DNA of 64,000 bases, taken from assembly GCF_014649815.1 (NCBI RefSeq), contig NZ_BMTT01000001.1:248001-312000 (forward strand), in the 5' to 3' direction. Shown here piece after piece: positions 30,754 to 38,168 of this stretch. Both the position numbers and the translations under genes were made by a program. Under the pieces are notes generated by a model. The model saw only the letters and a program-made list of their open reading frames with translations. It was not told the origin of the DNA and made no database searches. The stretch comes from Streptomyces mutabilis (GTDB taxonomy: Bacteria > Actinomycetota > Actinomycetes > Streptomycetales > Streptomycetaceae). Numbering within the stretch: the stretch's first letter is position 1; the number at the start of each line of letters is the position of its first letter.

Positions 30754-31896
30754 TCAGGGCTTCTTGCGCGCGGTGACGTTGATGCTCACCGCGGTCCGCC
30801 GGTCGTGGTCGAGGCGCGTGGGCACGGGGATGCCCACCTCCTTCAGCGTCGCCTTCATCGACGCCGCGTCCGGCACCATCGGCACCTGAATCCCCGCACG
30901 GCGATACAGCGCGACCATCGCCTCGACGTCATCGACCTTGGTCGGGTTGCCGCCGCTCCACTTCAGGACGTTGTCGCCGTAGACGCCGGGTTCGGAGCCT
31001 TCGAGCTGGGCGCGCAGGAACTTCTGCCGGTCCTTGAGCGGCTTGATCTGCTCGGAGACCTCGGCGTACTCGGCCAGCACCTTCGCGCGGTCCTCGTCGT
31101 CGTGAATCAGCTGGCTCTGCGGTGAGCGCCCGGCTACGAGCGGCCCCCAGCACGCGGTGCGGAACGGGCAGTGGTCGCAGATCGCGGAGATGCCCGGCCC
31201 CTGGAAGGTGCGCGGCAGCTCCTCCGGGGAGGCGGCGGCCCGCACCTGCTGCACCCACCAGCGGGCACGGCGGGCACGGTCGGCCTCGTAGGCGATCTCC
31301 TGAACGTGGTCGTCGCCCGAGTCGCGGTTGATGAACCGGAAGCGGATACGGGCGACCGGCACCGGCCCGAGGTGGGCGAGCTGCCGCTGGCCCCGAACGC
31401 TGGCGAAGCCTTCCGTGCCGAGCAGGTCGGCGTACAGGTACACCTGCCGCAGCTCGGCCTCGCTCGCGCCGTACCGCAGGACGCTGTCCCACTGGTACGT
31501 GCTCTTGGTCTTCACGTCCTCGACGGTCGTCTCCTCTGCCGGGAGCGTGGGACGCAGCCGCTTTGGGAGCCGGGCGGCGGTGGCGCTGTCGAGCTGGACC
31601 GCGTCGATGTGGCCCCGGAGGGTCTGGTCCTCGACGCGGCGCTCGACGAGCCAGCCGTACTCCTCGCGGGCGGCTTCGAGAATCCCGGCGTGCAGCCAGG
31701 TCCCGAGGATCGCTTTCCGCTTCTCGCCGACATCAGTCGGGGTGCGGCCGTGCAGGAGGTATCCGGCTCGGCGGGCGCACACGGTGTCGCTGGCACCGAG
31801 CTTGGTCTGCTGGGAGCGGGGGCGGCGTGCGTCCGCCGCGTGAGCGGCGGGCCACAGGCTGACGGGCCGCTCCGGCGCGATGGCCATAGTGGTCAC
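30754..31896 (-). CDS. PD-(D/E)XK exonuclease, Cas4/RecB-like, with Cys cluster
   Basis: The protein has about 380 residues. Residues 85-140 contain LRGHIDAVQL and TVEDVKTKSTYQW, the D and ExK motifs of the PD-(D/E)XK fold, followed by the QVYLYADLL helix. CDHCPFRTACWG near residue 255, together with an N-terminal Cys (TVCARRAGYLL), suggests the iron-sulfur cluster found in Cas4- and AddB-like nucleases. It lies directly downstream of recT, so it probably supplies the exonuclease partner for single-strand annealing. I prefer the GTG at 31896, six bases after the GGAG of a TTGGAGA box; ATG at 31884 is possible. Confidence 0.82.
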   Translation of the reverse strand: MTTMAIAPERPVSLWPAAHAADARRPRSQQTKLGASDTVCARRAGYLLHGRTPTDVGEKRKAILGTWLHAGILEAAREEYGWLVERRVEDQTLRGHIDAVQLDSATAARLPKRLRPTLPAEETTVEDVKTKSTYQWDSVLRYGASEAELRQVYLYADLLGTEGFASVRGQRQLAHLGPVPVARIRFRFINRDSGDDHVQEIAYEADRARRARWWVQQVRAAASPEELPRTFQGPGISAICDHCPFRTACWGPLVAGRSPQSQLIHDDEDRAKVLAEYAEVSEQIKPLKDRQKFLRAQLEGSEPGVYGDNVLKWSGGNPTKVDDVEAMVALYRRAGIQVPMVPDAASMKATLKEVGIPVPTRLDHDRRTAVSINVTARKKP

Positions 31897-31901
31897 GTTG
31901 A

Positions 31902-31912
31902 TCTCCAAGAGG
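31902..31912 (-). promoter_or_regulatory. CTCTTGGAGA-type ribosome-binding box (copy 5)
   Basis: CCTCTTGGAGA, GGAG six bases before the GTG at 31896. Confidence 0.7.
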
Positions 31913-31914
31913 AT

Positions 31915-31945
31915 GGGTGCCGCCCGCAGACAGCAGGCGGCACCC
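31915..31945 (-). terminator. Intercistronic hairpin
   Basis: GGGTGCCGCC pairs with GGCGGCACCC in a perfect 10-bp stem, loop 11 nt, between the recT stop and the exonuclease ribosome-binding box. Confidence 0.6.
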
Positions 31946-31966
31946 GGTGTCGTCAGGGGTCAGGCG

Positions 31967-32962
31967 TCAGGAGGCGCGGCGGGGTGCGGAGGCCCGCTTA
32001 CGCGGGGTGCGCTTCGCCGGGGCCGGAGCCTCGTCGGACTCCGCGGCGGTGTCCGGCTTGGCCTCCGGGGCGGCCTTCTTCGCGGCACGCGGCCGCTTCC
32101 TCGGCGCGGGCTTGTCCGTGCTCTCGTCCTGGCCCCCGCCCTGGGAGTCCTCGGTGGACTCGTCCTTCGCGTCGCCGCCCTTGTCGGTCCCTGTTTCGAG
32201 TCCGGCTGCCTCGCGCAGGCGCCGGGTCGCCTCTTCCGCCTCGCGGACGACGGCTTCAGCGTCGGCCCGCGCCATCTCCTCATCCACGTACACGCCGGAC
32301 AGGTCCTGCGGTGCGGCCATGCGCAGCGCGCCGGCCTCGGCGCACTTGCGGAGCATGTGGGCGGGCATCTGCTGCCACATCTTCGCCACGACGTACGCGC
32401 CCTGCTTGCGGTCGTAGTACGTCGGGGCGAACTCATCCCAGCGGGCGATGAACGGGAACCGGGCGTTGCTGCGCAGGACGGTGACCTTGACTGCGGCCGG
32501 GTACGCCTTCGACAGCCAGACTTCGTGGGCGTTGCCCTCGGAGTCGTAGTAGACGGTGTCCTCGTACGAGATGGACTCCCCTGCCTTGATAGCCGCGCGG
32601 TGGGCGACCGTGCGGAAGCCGTCGATACCGGTCTGGATGGTCCAGGTCTTCTCCGGCTCGTCGGGGTTGTCGGCGGCCTTCCAGTTGGTACGGCCGATCA
32701 TGTAGATCTGCCGCGCGAACGGGTCGAGGCCGGACCGCACGCAGAAGTGGAAGAACAAGGCCAGCTGGGCACGCGGCGCCTGGGCGAGTCCGGGGCTGAT
32801 CAGCGACAGCGCGGCCACCTGACGCGCGTCGAACTCCACTTGGTCGGCGCGCAGCACAACGGCGCTCTGGGACACGCTGCGTTCGGGCAGCACCTCGGTG
32901 GCGGTCAGGGGCGGGGCGCTGGATGGAGCGTCGTCACCCTGCTGCTCGGTCGGTTGATTCAT
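31967..32962 (-). CDS. recT: RecT-family single-strand annealing protein
   Basis: The protein has 331 residues. The RecT core spans about 40-240, with FFHFCVRSGLDPFARQIYMI, TIQTGIDGFRTVAHRA and AKMWQQMPAHMLRKCAEAGA, all family signatures. The last 90 residues are a low-complexity Lys/Arg/Ala/Pro tail (KPAPRKRPRAAKKAAPEAKP), which may aid DNA binding. RecT anneals complementary strands during phage recombination; the exonuclease gene follows. ATG at 32962 has a TTGGAGA box with wider spacing (11 bases). Confidence 0.93.
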   Translation of the reverse strand: MNQPTEQQGDDAPSSAPPLTATEVLPERSVSQSAVVLRADQVEFDARQVAALSLISPGLAQAPRAQLALFFHFCVRSGLDPFARQIYMIGRTNWKAADNPDEPEKTWTIQTGIDGFRTVAHRAAIKAGESISYEDTVYYDSEGNAHEVWLSKAYPAAVKVTVLRSNARFPFIARWDEFAPTYYDRKQGAYVVAKMWQQMPAHMLRKCAEAGALRMAAPQDLSGVYVDEEMARADAEAVVREAEEATRRLREAAGLETGTDKGGDAKDESTEDSQGGGQDESTDKPAPRKRPRAAKKAAPEAKPDTAAESDEAPAPAKRTPRKRASAPRRAS

Positions 32963-32972
32963 GGGTCGTTCG

Positions 32973-32982
32973 TCTCCAAGAG
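32973..32982 (-). promoter_or_regulatory. CTCTTGGAGA ribosome-binding box (copy 6)
   Basis: CTCTTGGAGA without the leading C, GGAG eleven bases before the recT ATG. No hairpin is seen next to this copy. Confidence 0.6.
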
Positions 32983-32989
32983 AACTGGG

Positions 32990-33334
32990 TCAGTCGGTCC
33001 GCAAGGCGCGGACCTCGAACGCGCCCGCCCACTCGGGGTGGCGCTCGATGAGAAGCCGGACGTACCGGCTGCGGAAGTTGTTGTTGAGGCGGAACTCGTC
33101 GCCCTCGGTCGCCGTGACGTAGCGCCAGCGCAGGACCTCGAAGAGCATCCCGATGCCGACACGGCTCGCGCCGCGCTTGAGGTAGTCGGCAGTCAGGGCC
33201 TCCAACGCGCGCAGCACCCAGGGGTTGAGCTCGTGGAATGTCTCGAACTGGGCCTGGATCGACGCCGGCTGGCCGTCCGGCTGCCTCACGGTGTGGATGA
33301 CCAGGCCCGGTATCTCGTCCTGGACGGCTGCCAT
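32990..33334 (-). CDS. Hypothetical prophage protein
   Basis: About 114 residues, MAAVQDEIPGLVIHTVRQPD onward, with FETFHELNPWVLRALEALTAD and FRLNNNFRSRYVRLLIERHP. The compact pattern is familiar from actinophage early regions next to recT, but I know of no function. The start with GGGGGGTGGGT upstream is chosen over an ATG at 33370 that overlaps the AGATAGGTGACATT element. Confidence 0.7.
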   Translation of the reverse strand: MAAVQDEIPGLVIHTVRQPDGQPASIQAQFETFHELNPWVLRALEALTADYLKRGASRVGIGMLFEVLRWRYVTATEGDEFRLNNNFRSRYVRLLIERHPEWAGAFEVRALRTD

Positions 33335-33362
33335 ACCCACCCCCCGATGACCTTCTTTCAAG

Positions 33363-33376
33363 AATGTCACCTATCT
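33363..33376 (-). repeat. AGATAGGTGACATT repeat (copy 3)
   Basis: Minus-strand copy 28 bp upstream of the start at 33334, followed by TCTTGAAAG. It heads the unit that includes recT and the exonuclease. Confidence 0.6.
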
Positions 33377-33442
33377 TGCGGGTCGGCGGACAGATGATCA
33401 ACCCCACCAGCTACAGACGCGACTTCACATACTCAACCCGAG

Positions 33443-33646
33443 TCAGGCGGAGGCTCGCTCGGCCGCCTCCTCCATGCGCGCTTCACGAGCCTCGTTGGCC
33501 GCCGATGCGGCCTGCAGGGCGTCGATGGCGACGTTGGACTCGGGGTGCTTGAGCAGGTAGAGCGAGAGGGCCCCTTCGACAACCAGGGCCTCGCGGGCAT
33601 CCATGACCGCGATCTCGTCGCCGCCCGGCGTGACGATGAACTGCAC
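33443..33646 (-). CDS. Hypothetical prophage protein
   Basis: A 67-residue protein, MQFIVTPGGDEIAVMDAREA onward, ending in a charged helix (EAREARMEEAAERAS). ATG follows AAGGAGGCAGTAG. First gene after promoter copy 3, so likely the first early gene expressed. Function unknown. Confidence 0.7.
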   Translation of the reverse strand: MQFIVTPGGDEIAVMDAREALVVEGALSLYLLKHPESNVAIDALQAASAANEAREARMEEAAERASA

Positions 33647-33689
33647 TACTGCCTCCTTGGTGAACTGCGGACCCTCATGACGAGGGATT

Positions 33690-33706
33690 ACTTATACCTT
33701 AATGGC
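33690..33706 (-). promoter_or_regulatory. Early promoter, TAAGGTATAAGT variant (copy 3)
   Basis: Minus-strand GCCATTAAGGTATAAGT differs at one base from the other copies. The start at 33646 is 43 bp downstream. The -35 region (GTACTT) is poor. Confidence 0.6.
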
Positions 33707-33737
33707 AGTTCGAGGCTAAGTACAGTAATTGCGCAGG

Positions 33738-34310
33738 TCAGAGGGCCTTTCGGGCGTGGCGGCCTCGGGTCAGTACGCGACTGCCGGGCCCGTCGTACGT
33801 GCCGTCGCGCAGGGCGGAGACGACCGCTTCGTCCACGTCCCAGGGCAGGCCCCGCGCGCTCTCGCGGAGCTTCGGAACAGCATCGAGGACGATGTCCAGC
33901 ATCCAGAGCATCGACCCGGACAGCAGCCAGTCGTGCTCCGGGAACCGCCCAGTCGCGACGGTCGTCGCCAAGTTGCCCTGTGCGGGCAGATGGAACAGCT
34001 CGATGATCTCCTGCTGGCCGACGATCGGTGGCAGCTCATCCCCCAGATCCGGCTCCCAACCCTCGCCCTGCTCCGCGATGATCCGCGACTTTACATTCAG
34101 GTCGACCTGGCGGAACCGCGCCGTGGTCGCTCCCCACCGGGCAGCGAAGCCGAGCGGCCAATACCGCACCCCACTGACGATGATGGCGGTCCCCGGATCC
34201 AGCACGCTGCCACGGCTCGGCGCCAGCCACTGCGCGACCTGCTTCGGATCGACGCGGTACAGCGCGGCGAACTCCTGGTGCCCGACCAGATACGGCTTGC
34301 CCCGACTCAT
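33738..34310 (-). CDS. Putative DNA-binding protein with duplicated MerR/excisionase-like module
   Basis: The protein has 190 residues. Two segments look related: YLVGHQEFAALYRVDPKQVAQW (split after VGHQEFAALYRVD) near residue 10 and PIVGQQEIIELFHLPAQG near residue 85, each followed by a hydrophobic turn and a Trp-containing strand. Such helices resemble winged-helix phage regulators or excisionases. Start ATG at 34310 has GGAGGACGGGG upstream. Position between late and early genes suits a regulator. Confidence 0.65.
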   Translation of the reverse strand: MSRGKPYLVGHQEFAALYRVDPKQVAQWLAPSRGSVLDPGTAIIVSGVRYWPLGFAARWGATTARFRQVDLNVKSRIIAEQGEGWEPDLGDELPPIVGQQEIIELFHLPAQGNLATTVATGRFPEHDWLLSGSMLWMLDIVLDAVPKLRESARGLPWDVDEAVVSALRDGTYDGPGSRVLTRGRHARKAL

Positions 34311-34408
34311 CCCCGTCCTCCGGTGTCTGCCCTGGATGCAGAGGGCAGCGTAGCCGTACGCGCACGCCGGCATGCGCGGCGGTCGCTGCTATGGTGTCGG
34401 CGGTCTTT

Positions 34409-34419
34409 TCTCCAAGAGG
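34409..34419 (-). promoter_or_regulatory. CTCTTGGAGA-type box (copy 7), not next to a start
   Basis: CCTCTTGGAGA just after a terminator hairpin and about 36 bp before an ATG at 34373. The chosen start (34310) is farther away, so here the box may be a relic of a lost small gene. Confidence 0.45.
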
Positions 34420-34424
34420 CCAAA

Positions 34425-34446
34425 GGCCCCCGCTTCGGCGGGGGCC
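34425..34446 (-). terminator. Hairpin terminator
   Basis: GGCCCCCGC-TTCG-GCGGGGGCC, a 9-bp stem with a tetraloop (plus-strand view), followed on the minus strand by TTT. It ends the transcript of the recombinase-like gene at 34466. Confidence 0.75.
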
Positions 34447-34465
34447 GTGTGCGTTGCCGCGCGCT

Positions 34466-34912
34466 CTACGCGCTCTTGCCCTCGGGCTGGTCGGCGGTGG
34501 AGCTGAGCCGGGTCGAGCCCTGCTCCTTCCTCTGTCGCGTGAACCGCAGGGCGTGGATGGTGCGCCCGCCGGTCACCTCGCGGAAGGCGGTCGCCACCTC
34601 GGCCTTGGTCAGCCGCCGCCCTCCCAGCGTGAACAGCGGTCCGTCCGTACGGGCCCCGATCAGCTCGCGCAGCGCGTTGGCCGCTGACACGGTGATCCCG
34701 GCCTCGTAGACGCCGGCCTCCTTTGCATGGCGGATGACAACCAGACGATCATCCAGCTCCGCGTCCGGCACGTCGAACGCCAGGACCTCGTCCATCCGGA
34801 CCTCCGACTCCCAGAGCAGCTGCCACACCGACCGGATGGCGGCCGGGACCGCCGGGTTCGCGAGCGCAGTGTCCACCTCCAGGTCGGTGATGAGCAGGCT
34901 TGTCGTATGCAT
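34466..34912 (-). CDS. Short tyrosine-recombinase-like protein without catalytic Tyr
   Basis: This 148-residue protein corresponds to the catalytic half of phage integrases: LLWESEVRMDEVLAFDVPD (first Arg box), VVIRHAKEAGV (Lys turn), LRELIGARTDGPLFTLGGR, and TIHALRFTRQRK (HxxR box). The chain ends about 20 residues later with no Tyr-containing segment, and the N-terminal core-binding domain is absent. It is unlikely to recombine DNA by itself and may have a regulatory or DNA-binding role. It sits between the lysis genes and the early region. Confidence 0.65.
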   Translation of the reverse strand: MHTTSLLITDLEVDTALANPAVPAAIRSVWQLLWESEVRMDEVLAFDVPDAELDDRLVVIRHAKEAGVYEAGITVSAANALRELIGARTDGPLFTLGGRRLTKAEVATAFREVTGGRTIHALRFTRQRKEQGSTRLSSTADQPEGKSA

Positions 34913-34997
34913 GATGACCCCCAGGCCGCAGGAACAAGTGCGCCCTCACGCTATGCGCGCTGTCGGACAACACCGCTTGACAGCAGGGGCGTTCGTC

Positions 34998-35243
34998 TCA
35001 GGCGCGGGCCAGGCTGAAGACGGTGAGCACCACCGCGGTGATGCTGGCCAGTACGGCGACGGTCGGCAACGGCCACCTGGTCTTCTCCAGCGCGCTCACC
35101 CGTTCCTCCAGGTCCTCCAGGGCCTTGTCCGTTTGGTCGCTACGCTGGACGAGCAACGCCAACTGTCCGTCTATGCGCGCGAATCCGACCTCCAGCGCCT
35201 GACGCAGCTCTGCCAGGGCGAGCGCGACCTGCCCTTCGGGCAC
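34998..35243 (-). CDS. Small membrane protein, XhlA-like holin/antiholin candidate
   Basis: The protein has 81 residues: an amphipathic helix and coiled coil (DQTDKALEDLEERVSALEKT) followed by one membrane span (LPTVAVLASITAVVLTVFSL) and a short basic end. This matches XhlA-type phage lysis proteins. GTG start at 35243 with GAGGAAGG upstream. It directly follows the endolysin gene. Confidence 0.75.
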   Translation of the reverse strand: MPEGQVALALAELRQALEVGFARIDGQLALLVQRSDQTDKALEDLEERVSALEKTRWPLPTVAVLASITAVVLTVFSLARA

Positions 35244-35275
35244 GGCCTTCCTCCTCTCCTCTCGCTGCCCGGCGG

Positions 35276-35521
35276 TCAGTGCTTGGGCGTGGCCGGGTCG
35301 CGCTTGAGCGGGAGCCACGAGGCCGTTCCGGGCCTGCCCAGGACGGTGCCGAGGGTGGACTTCAGCGCGCTGAGCGCGGCGGGTATCGAGGAGACCGCCG
35401 CGGCCTGCCACGCCGACAGGGACACCATGTCCGTCGTGCTGGAGGCTGCCATCAGGCCCAGCAGCGACTGGAGGTAGGTGGCAATCGTGCGCTCGGCAAC
35501 GTCGGCAAGGGCCTGCGGCAT
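35276..35521 (-). CDS. Nested holin-like reading frame inside the endolysin gene
   Basis: ATG at 35521 in the endolysin frame, preceded by GGAGCAAGACCCG, would give an 81-residue product with two moderately hydrophobic helices (TIATYLQSLLGLMAAS and AVSSIPAALSALKSTLG). In related phages these are a separate holin gene following the lysin, so internal initiation is plausible. Holin function is inferred. Confidence 0.45.
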   Translation of the reverse strand: MPQALADVAERTIATYLQSLLGLMAASSTTDMVSLSAWQAAAVSSIPAALSALKSTLGTVLGRPGTASWLPLKRDPATPKH

Positions 35522-36475
35522 CGGGTCTTGCTCCTGGTTCGGGGTGGTGGGGGTAGGGTCGGCGGCACCGGCCTGGTGCGGGACGCGGAGGTCCGCCCAG
35601 GTCTGCGGGCCAGGAATGCCGTCGGCGTCGGCACCGTGGTGGCCGCGCTTGATCTGGTAGGCCGCGTACGAGCGGCGGTGCGCGTCGTTCCACACCGGAC
35701 CGAGCGGCGTGTCGTAGGAGTCGCAGCCTTCGGCGATCAGCCGCTTCGCCATCGCGGCGATCACCGGGGACGAGCGCCCTTCGCGGAAGAACTGCTTGCC
35801 CGGGTACGCCGCGTACTTCGGTTTCGGCTTGGGCTTCGGGTCCGGCTTGGGCTTCGGCTTCGGGTGGGGCTTCGGCTTGCCGCCGTCCTTGAGGTGCCGG
35901 GCGACCCGGGCGCGGAAGTCGTCCATGTCGATGCCGCCCGGGTCCGGCTTCCCTGGCTGCCACTCCTTGTGGCCAATGACGGAATGCTCGTTCCAGCCGT
36001 GCGCGCGGCAGATCGCCGCCGCCGCCCGCGCCATCGCGTCGAGCTGCGCCGCCGGCCACAGCTGGCTTCCTGTGTTGATGCACTCGAAGCCGTAGAAGTG
36101 CCGGTTGCCGTCGGTGTCCGCTTCGTTGTCGCGCGGCAGACTCGTCTTCTCGGCGATGACCGCGAGCAGGACGTCTGTGTCCCCCATGCCTGCGTGATTG
36201 GTCCGGCCGTAGCCGACCAGGTGGATTGTCCCGGACCGGTCGATGACGCCATGGCAGAGGGGACCTGGAAGATCCTGGTAGCCGACGCGGCAGAGCTCCA
36301 CCATGTCCTGCTCGGACGTGTACGGCCCGGTGTGATGGATCATGACCCCATTCGCGGGGCCCCAGTTGCCGTGGGTGTTCCGGTTGTGGGTGCGCCATTT
36401 GCCGTGCTCGACCACGCCGAGCCCGGCGCCCTTCAGCACGGACAGGAACCTGTCCGCGCTCAGCGGTGTAGCCAC
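35276..36475 (-). CDS. Endolysin: N-acetylmuramoyl-L-alanine amidase with holin-like C-terminus
   Basis: This 399-residue protein has an Amidase_2/PGRP domain at residues 1-190, with zinc ligands likely in MIHHTG, the conserved GYGRTNHAG turn, and SVIGHKEW. A KPKP repeat linker follows. Residues 225-290 hold a peptidoglycan-binding-like segment (AAYQIKRGHHGADADGIPG). The last 81 residues (from MPQALADVAERTIATYLQSL) look like a separate r1t-type holin. They are in frame with no intervening stop, and an ATG with GGAGCAAG sits at the junction (35521). It cleaves host peptidoglycan to release virions or tails. Confidence 0.88.
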   Translation of the reverse strand: MATPLSADRFLSVLKGAGLGVVEHGKWRTHNRNTHGNWGPANGVMIHHTGPYTSEQDMVELCRVGYQDLPGPLCHGVIDRSGTIHLVGYGRTNHAGMGDTDVLLAVIAEKTSLPRDNEADTDGNRHFYGFECINTGSQLWPAAQLDAMARAAAAICRAHGWNEHSVIGHKEWQPGKPDPGGIDMDDFRARVARHLKDGGKPKPHPKPKPKPDPKPKPKPKYAAYPGKQFFREGRSSPVIAAMAKRLIAEGCDSYDTPLGPVWNDAHRRSYAAYQIKRGHHGADADGIPGPQTWADLRVPHQAGAADPTPTTPNQEQDPMPQALADVAERTIATYLQSLLGLMAASSTTDMVSLSAWQAAAVSSIPAALSALKSTLGTVLGRPGTASWLPLKRDPATPKH

Positions 36476-36624
36476 GCGCTTCGTCCTTCTCCCCTGCGCC
36501 GGATGGCAGTCGGCCGTGGCCGCCGCGGCGGTCCGGTCCCTCGGGAGCGCGAAGCGGGTGGAGGGTCACCCAGGGCGTCATGCTACCGGCGGCGCACCGG
36601 CCGATTGTCGGGGCGCGCAGCTGG

Positions 36625-37062
36625 TCAGGTGTCGGCGCGGTCAGTCCGGAACGACGTGCTGTCGAGGCTGATCCATGACGCGCGGACGCTGCCGCCGCCC
36701 TGCACGCGCAGCCGCACAAGGCCCTTCGGGTCGATGTCGAGCTGGAGGCTGCGGCGTGCCGCGTCGGAGGCGACATCGACCGTGCGCGGCGCTTCCGGCC
36801 AGTACCCCTCGGGCAGCAGCGCGACCAGCTGCTCGTCGGCGGCCCGGCCGCCCGCCAGTCCGATACGGCCGCAGAACTCGGTCGTATCCCAGGGGTTGGC
36901 GCGGAACTGCGGCGGCTGCTCCTCGTCCGGGACGGTGGTGCCGCCGGTCAGCGGAAGGTCGCGCCACTCCGGATACGGCGCGCGGCGGGCGCGCTCCAAG
37001 GTGACGACCCGCTTCTCCAGCTTGGCCAGTCGGCGGCCGAGGTCTGCGATCGTGTCCGGCAC
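36625..37062 (-). CDS. Hypothetical tail-region protein
   Basis: The 145-residue protein starts with a coiled coil (ADLGRRLAKLEKRVVTLERA), then a compact domain with LVALLPEGYWPEAPRTVDV and LQLDIDPKGLVRLRVQ. It lies between a minor tail protein and the endolysin, a usual place for small tail-tip proteins. No family recognised. Stop and start of neighbours abut. Confidence 0.7.
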   Translation of the reverse strand: MPDTIADLGRRLAKLEKRVVTLERARRAPYPEWRDLPLTGGTTVPDEEQPPQFRANPWDTTEFCGRIGLAGGRAADEQLVALLPEGYWPEAPRTVDVASDAARRSLQLDIDPKGLVRLRVQGGGSVRASWISLDSTSFRTDRADT

Positions 37063-38166
37063 CTACTGCTCCTCTCCTTCGCCCGTCTCGTCCTCGGGCT
37101 TGTTGGTGCGCTCCAGCTTCAACGTCACGCGCTCGGCCGTCTCACCCTCGCCGGGCCGCACCGTCCAGCCGACGATCCGGCACCAGCCGTCGTACTCGGT
37201 GTGCGGCTCGAACAGGCGAATCCGTACGTCGTCCCCGATGCGCAACGCGTGGATCGGGGCCGCCGGGTGATCGATGATCTCCAGCTCGGTCAGCGAGGGC
37301 AGAACCTGGCGGGCCAGCCGTTCGCGGCGGGCCCGCTGCTTCAGCTTCGCCTCGTCCTTCTCCTTCGTCTCCAGCCGGTGCTCCAGGCGCAGACGGCCGT
37401 TGCGCACGCCGTCCACGACGACCTTGCGCTTCTTGCCCTCGCCCGCGCCGAGCCCGATGACCCACTGGGCGTAGGAGTCGGCGTCCTTGATGACGTGCGG
37501 GGTGCCGACCACGTTGGCACCGGTGGTGAACGTCAGGTCCTCGCGGCGTCGACCAAGTCGTGGTGCACCGAGGATGATGCGGCGCTCGGCGCGGCGCCCG
37601 CGCCATGCCACGGTCTCCGACCACTCCAGGCCGTCATCGATCTTGGCCATCTCGTCGACGATCTCGCCGAGGTTGCGCGGGTCGGTTTTGGAGGTGGTGT
37701 ACGGATCCTTCGCGGTGCCGGTCTTCGCCTTCGACTTCGTGTCGTCCACGACCACACCGAGGTCGCCGTCCGGCTGCACCTGCGCGTAGGCCCACACATC
37801 GCGGATCACTTCGCACGGGTCCGCTTCGATGTAGGGGCCGCGGCCGTCAAGGTTGCCGTGCAGATCGAAGCGGCGGTGGAGGTAGCTCGTGAACCCGGAG
37901 GCTTCGACGGGCAGGGTGTTGCCCTCCGGTTCGGCGCGCCAGAGCAGCCCGCCCCAGTCGAGGCGGGCGTTGCGCTCGACGAGGAGCATCGTGTCGCCGG
38001 CGTCGAGCGCGTCACCAACGGAGCGTCGGAACGCGGTCGGCAAGGTGGCCTTCAGTGAGCCGGGCCCGGATATCTCCGGGCCGTATTCGACCTCGTTCAG
38101 CGGCAGGTTCCAGTGCAGAACGTCGCCGGTCGTGGCCCGCGCGACGATGTAGCGGTAGTCGGCCAT
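37063..38166 (-). CDS. Minor tail protein (tail hub/Tal-like)
   Basis: This 367-residue protein shows NEVEYGPEISGPGSLKATLP, VERNARLDWGGLLWRAEPEG and VRIRLFEPHTEYDGWCRIVGW, strands familiar from the siphophage tail-hub (gp27-like) proteins of actinophages. It follows the Dit and receptor-region genes in order. ATG at 38166 is inside a GTG-started frame (38172); either may be used. Likely forms part of the tail tip that contacts the cell. Confidence 0.75.
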   Translation of the reverse strand: MADYRYIVARATTGDVLHWNLPLNEVEYGPEISGPGSLKATLPTAFRRSVGDALDAGDTMLLVERNARLDWGGLLWRAEPEGNTLPVEASGFTSYLHRRFDLHGNLDGRGPYIEADPCEVIRDVWAYAQVQPDGDLGVVVDDTKSKAKTGTAKDPYTTSKTDPRNLGEIVDEMAKIDDGLEWSETVAWRGRRAERRIILGAPRLGRRREDLTFTTGANVVGTPHVIKDADSYAQWVIGLGAGEGKKRKVVVDGVRNGRLRLEHRLETKEKDEAKLKQRARRERLARQVLPSLTELEIIDHPAAPIHALRIGDDVRIRLFEPHTEYDGWCRIVGWTVRPGEGETAERVTLKLERTNKPEDETGEGEEQ

Positions 38167-38168
38167 CG

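Noticed and set aside
34998-36776. Minus-strand open frame of 592 codons
   Set aside because: Only its final 81 codons are coding (XhlA-like protein); the rest overlaps the endolysin in another frame.
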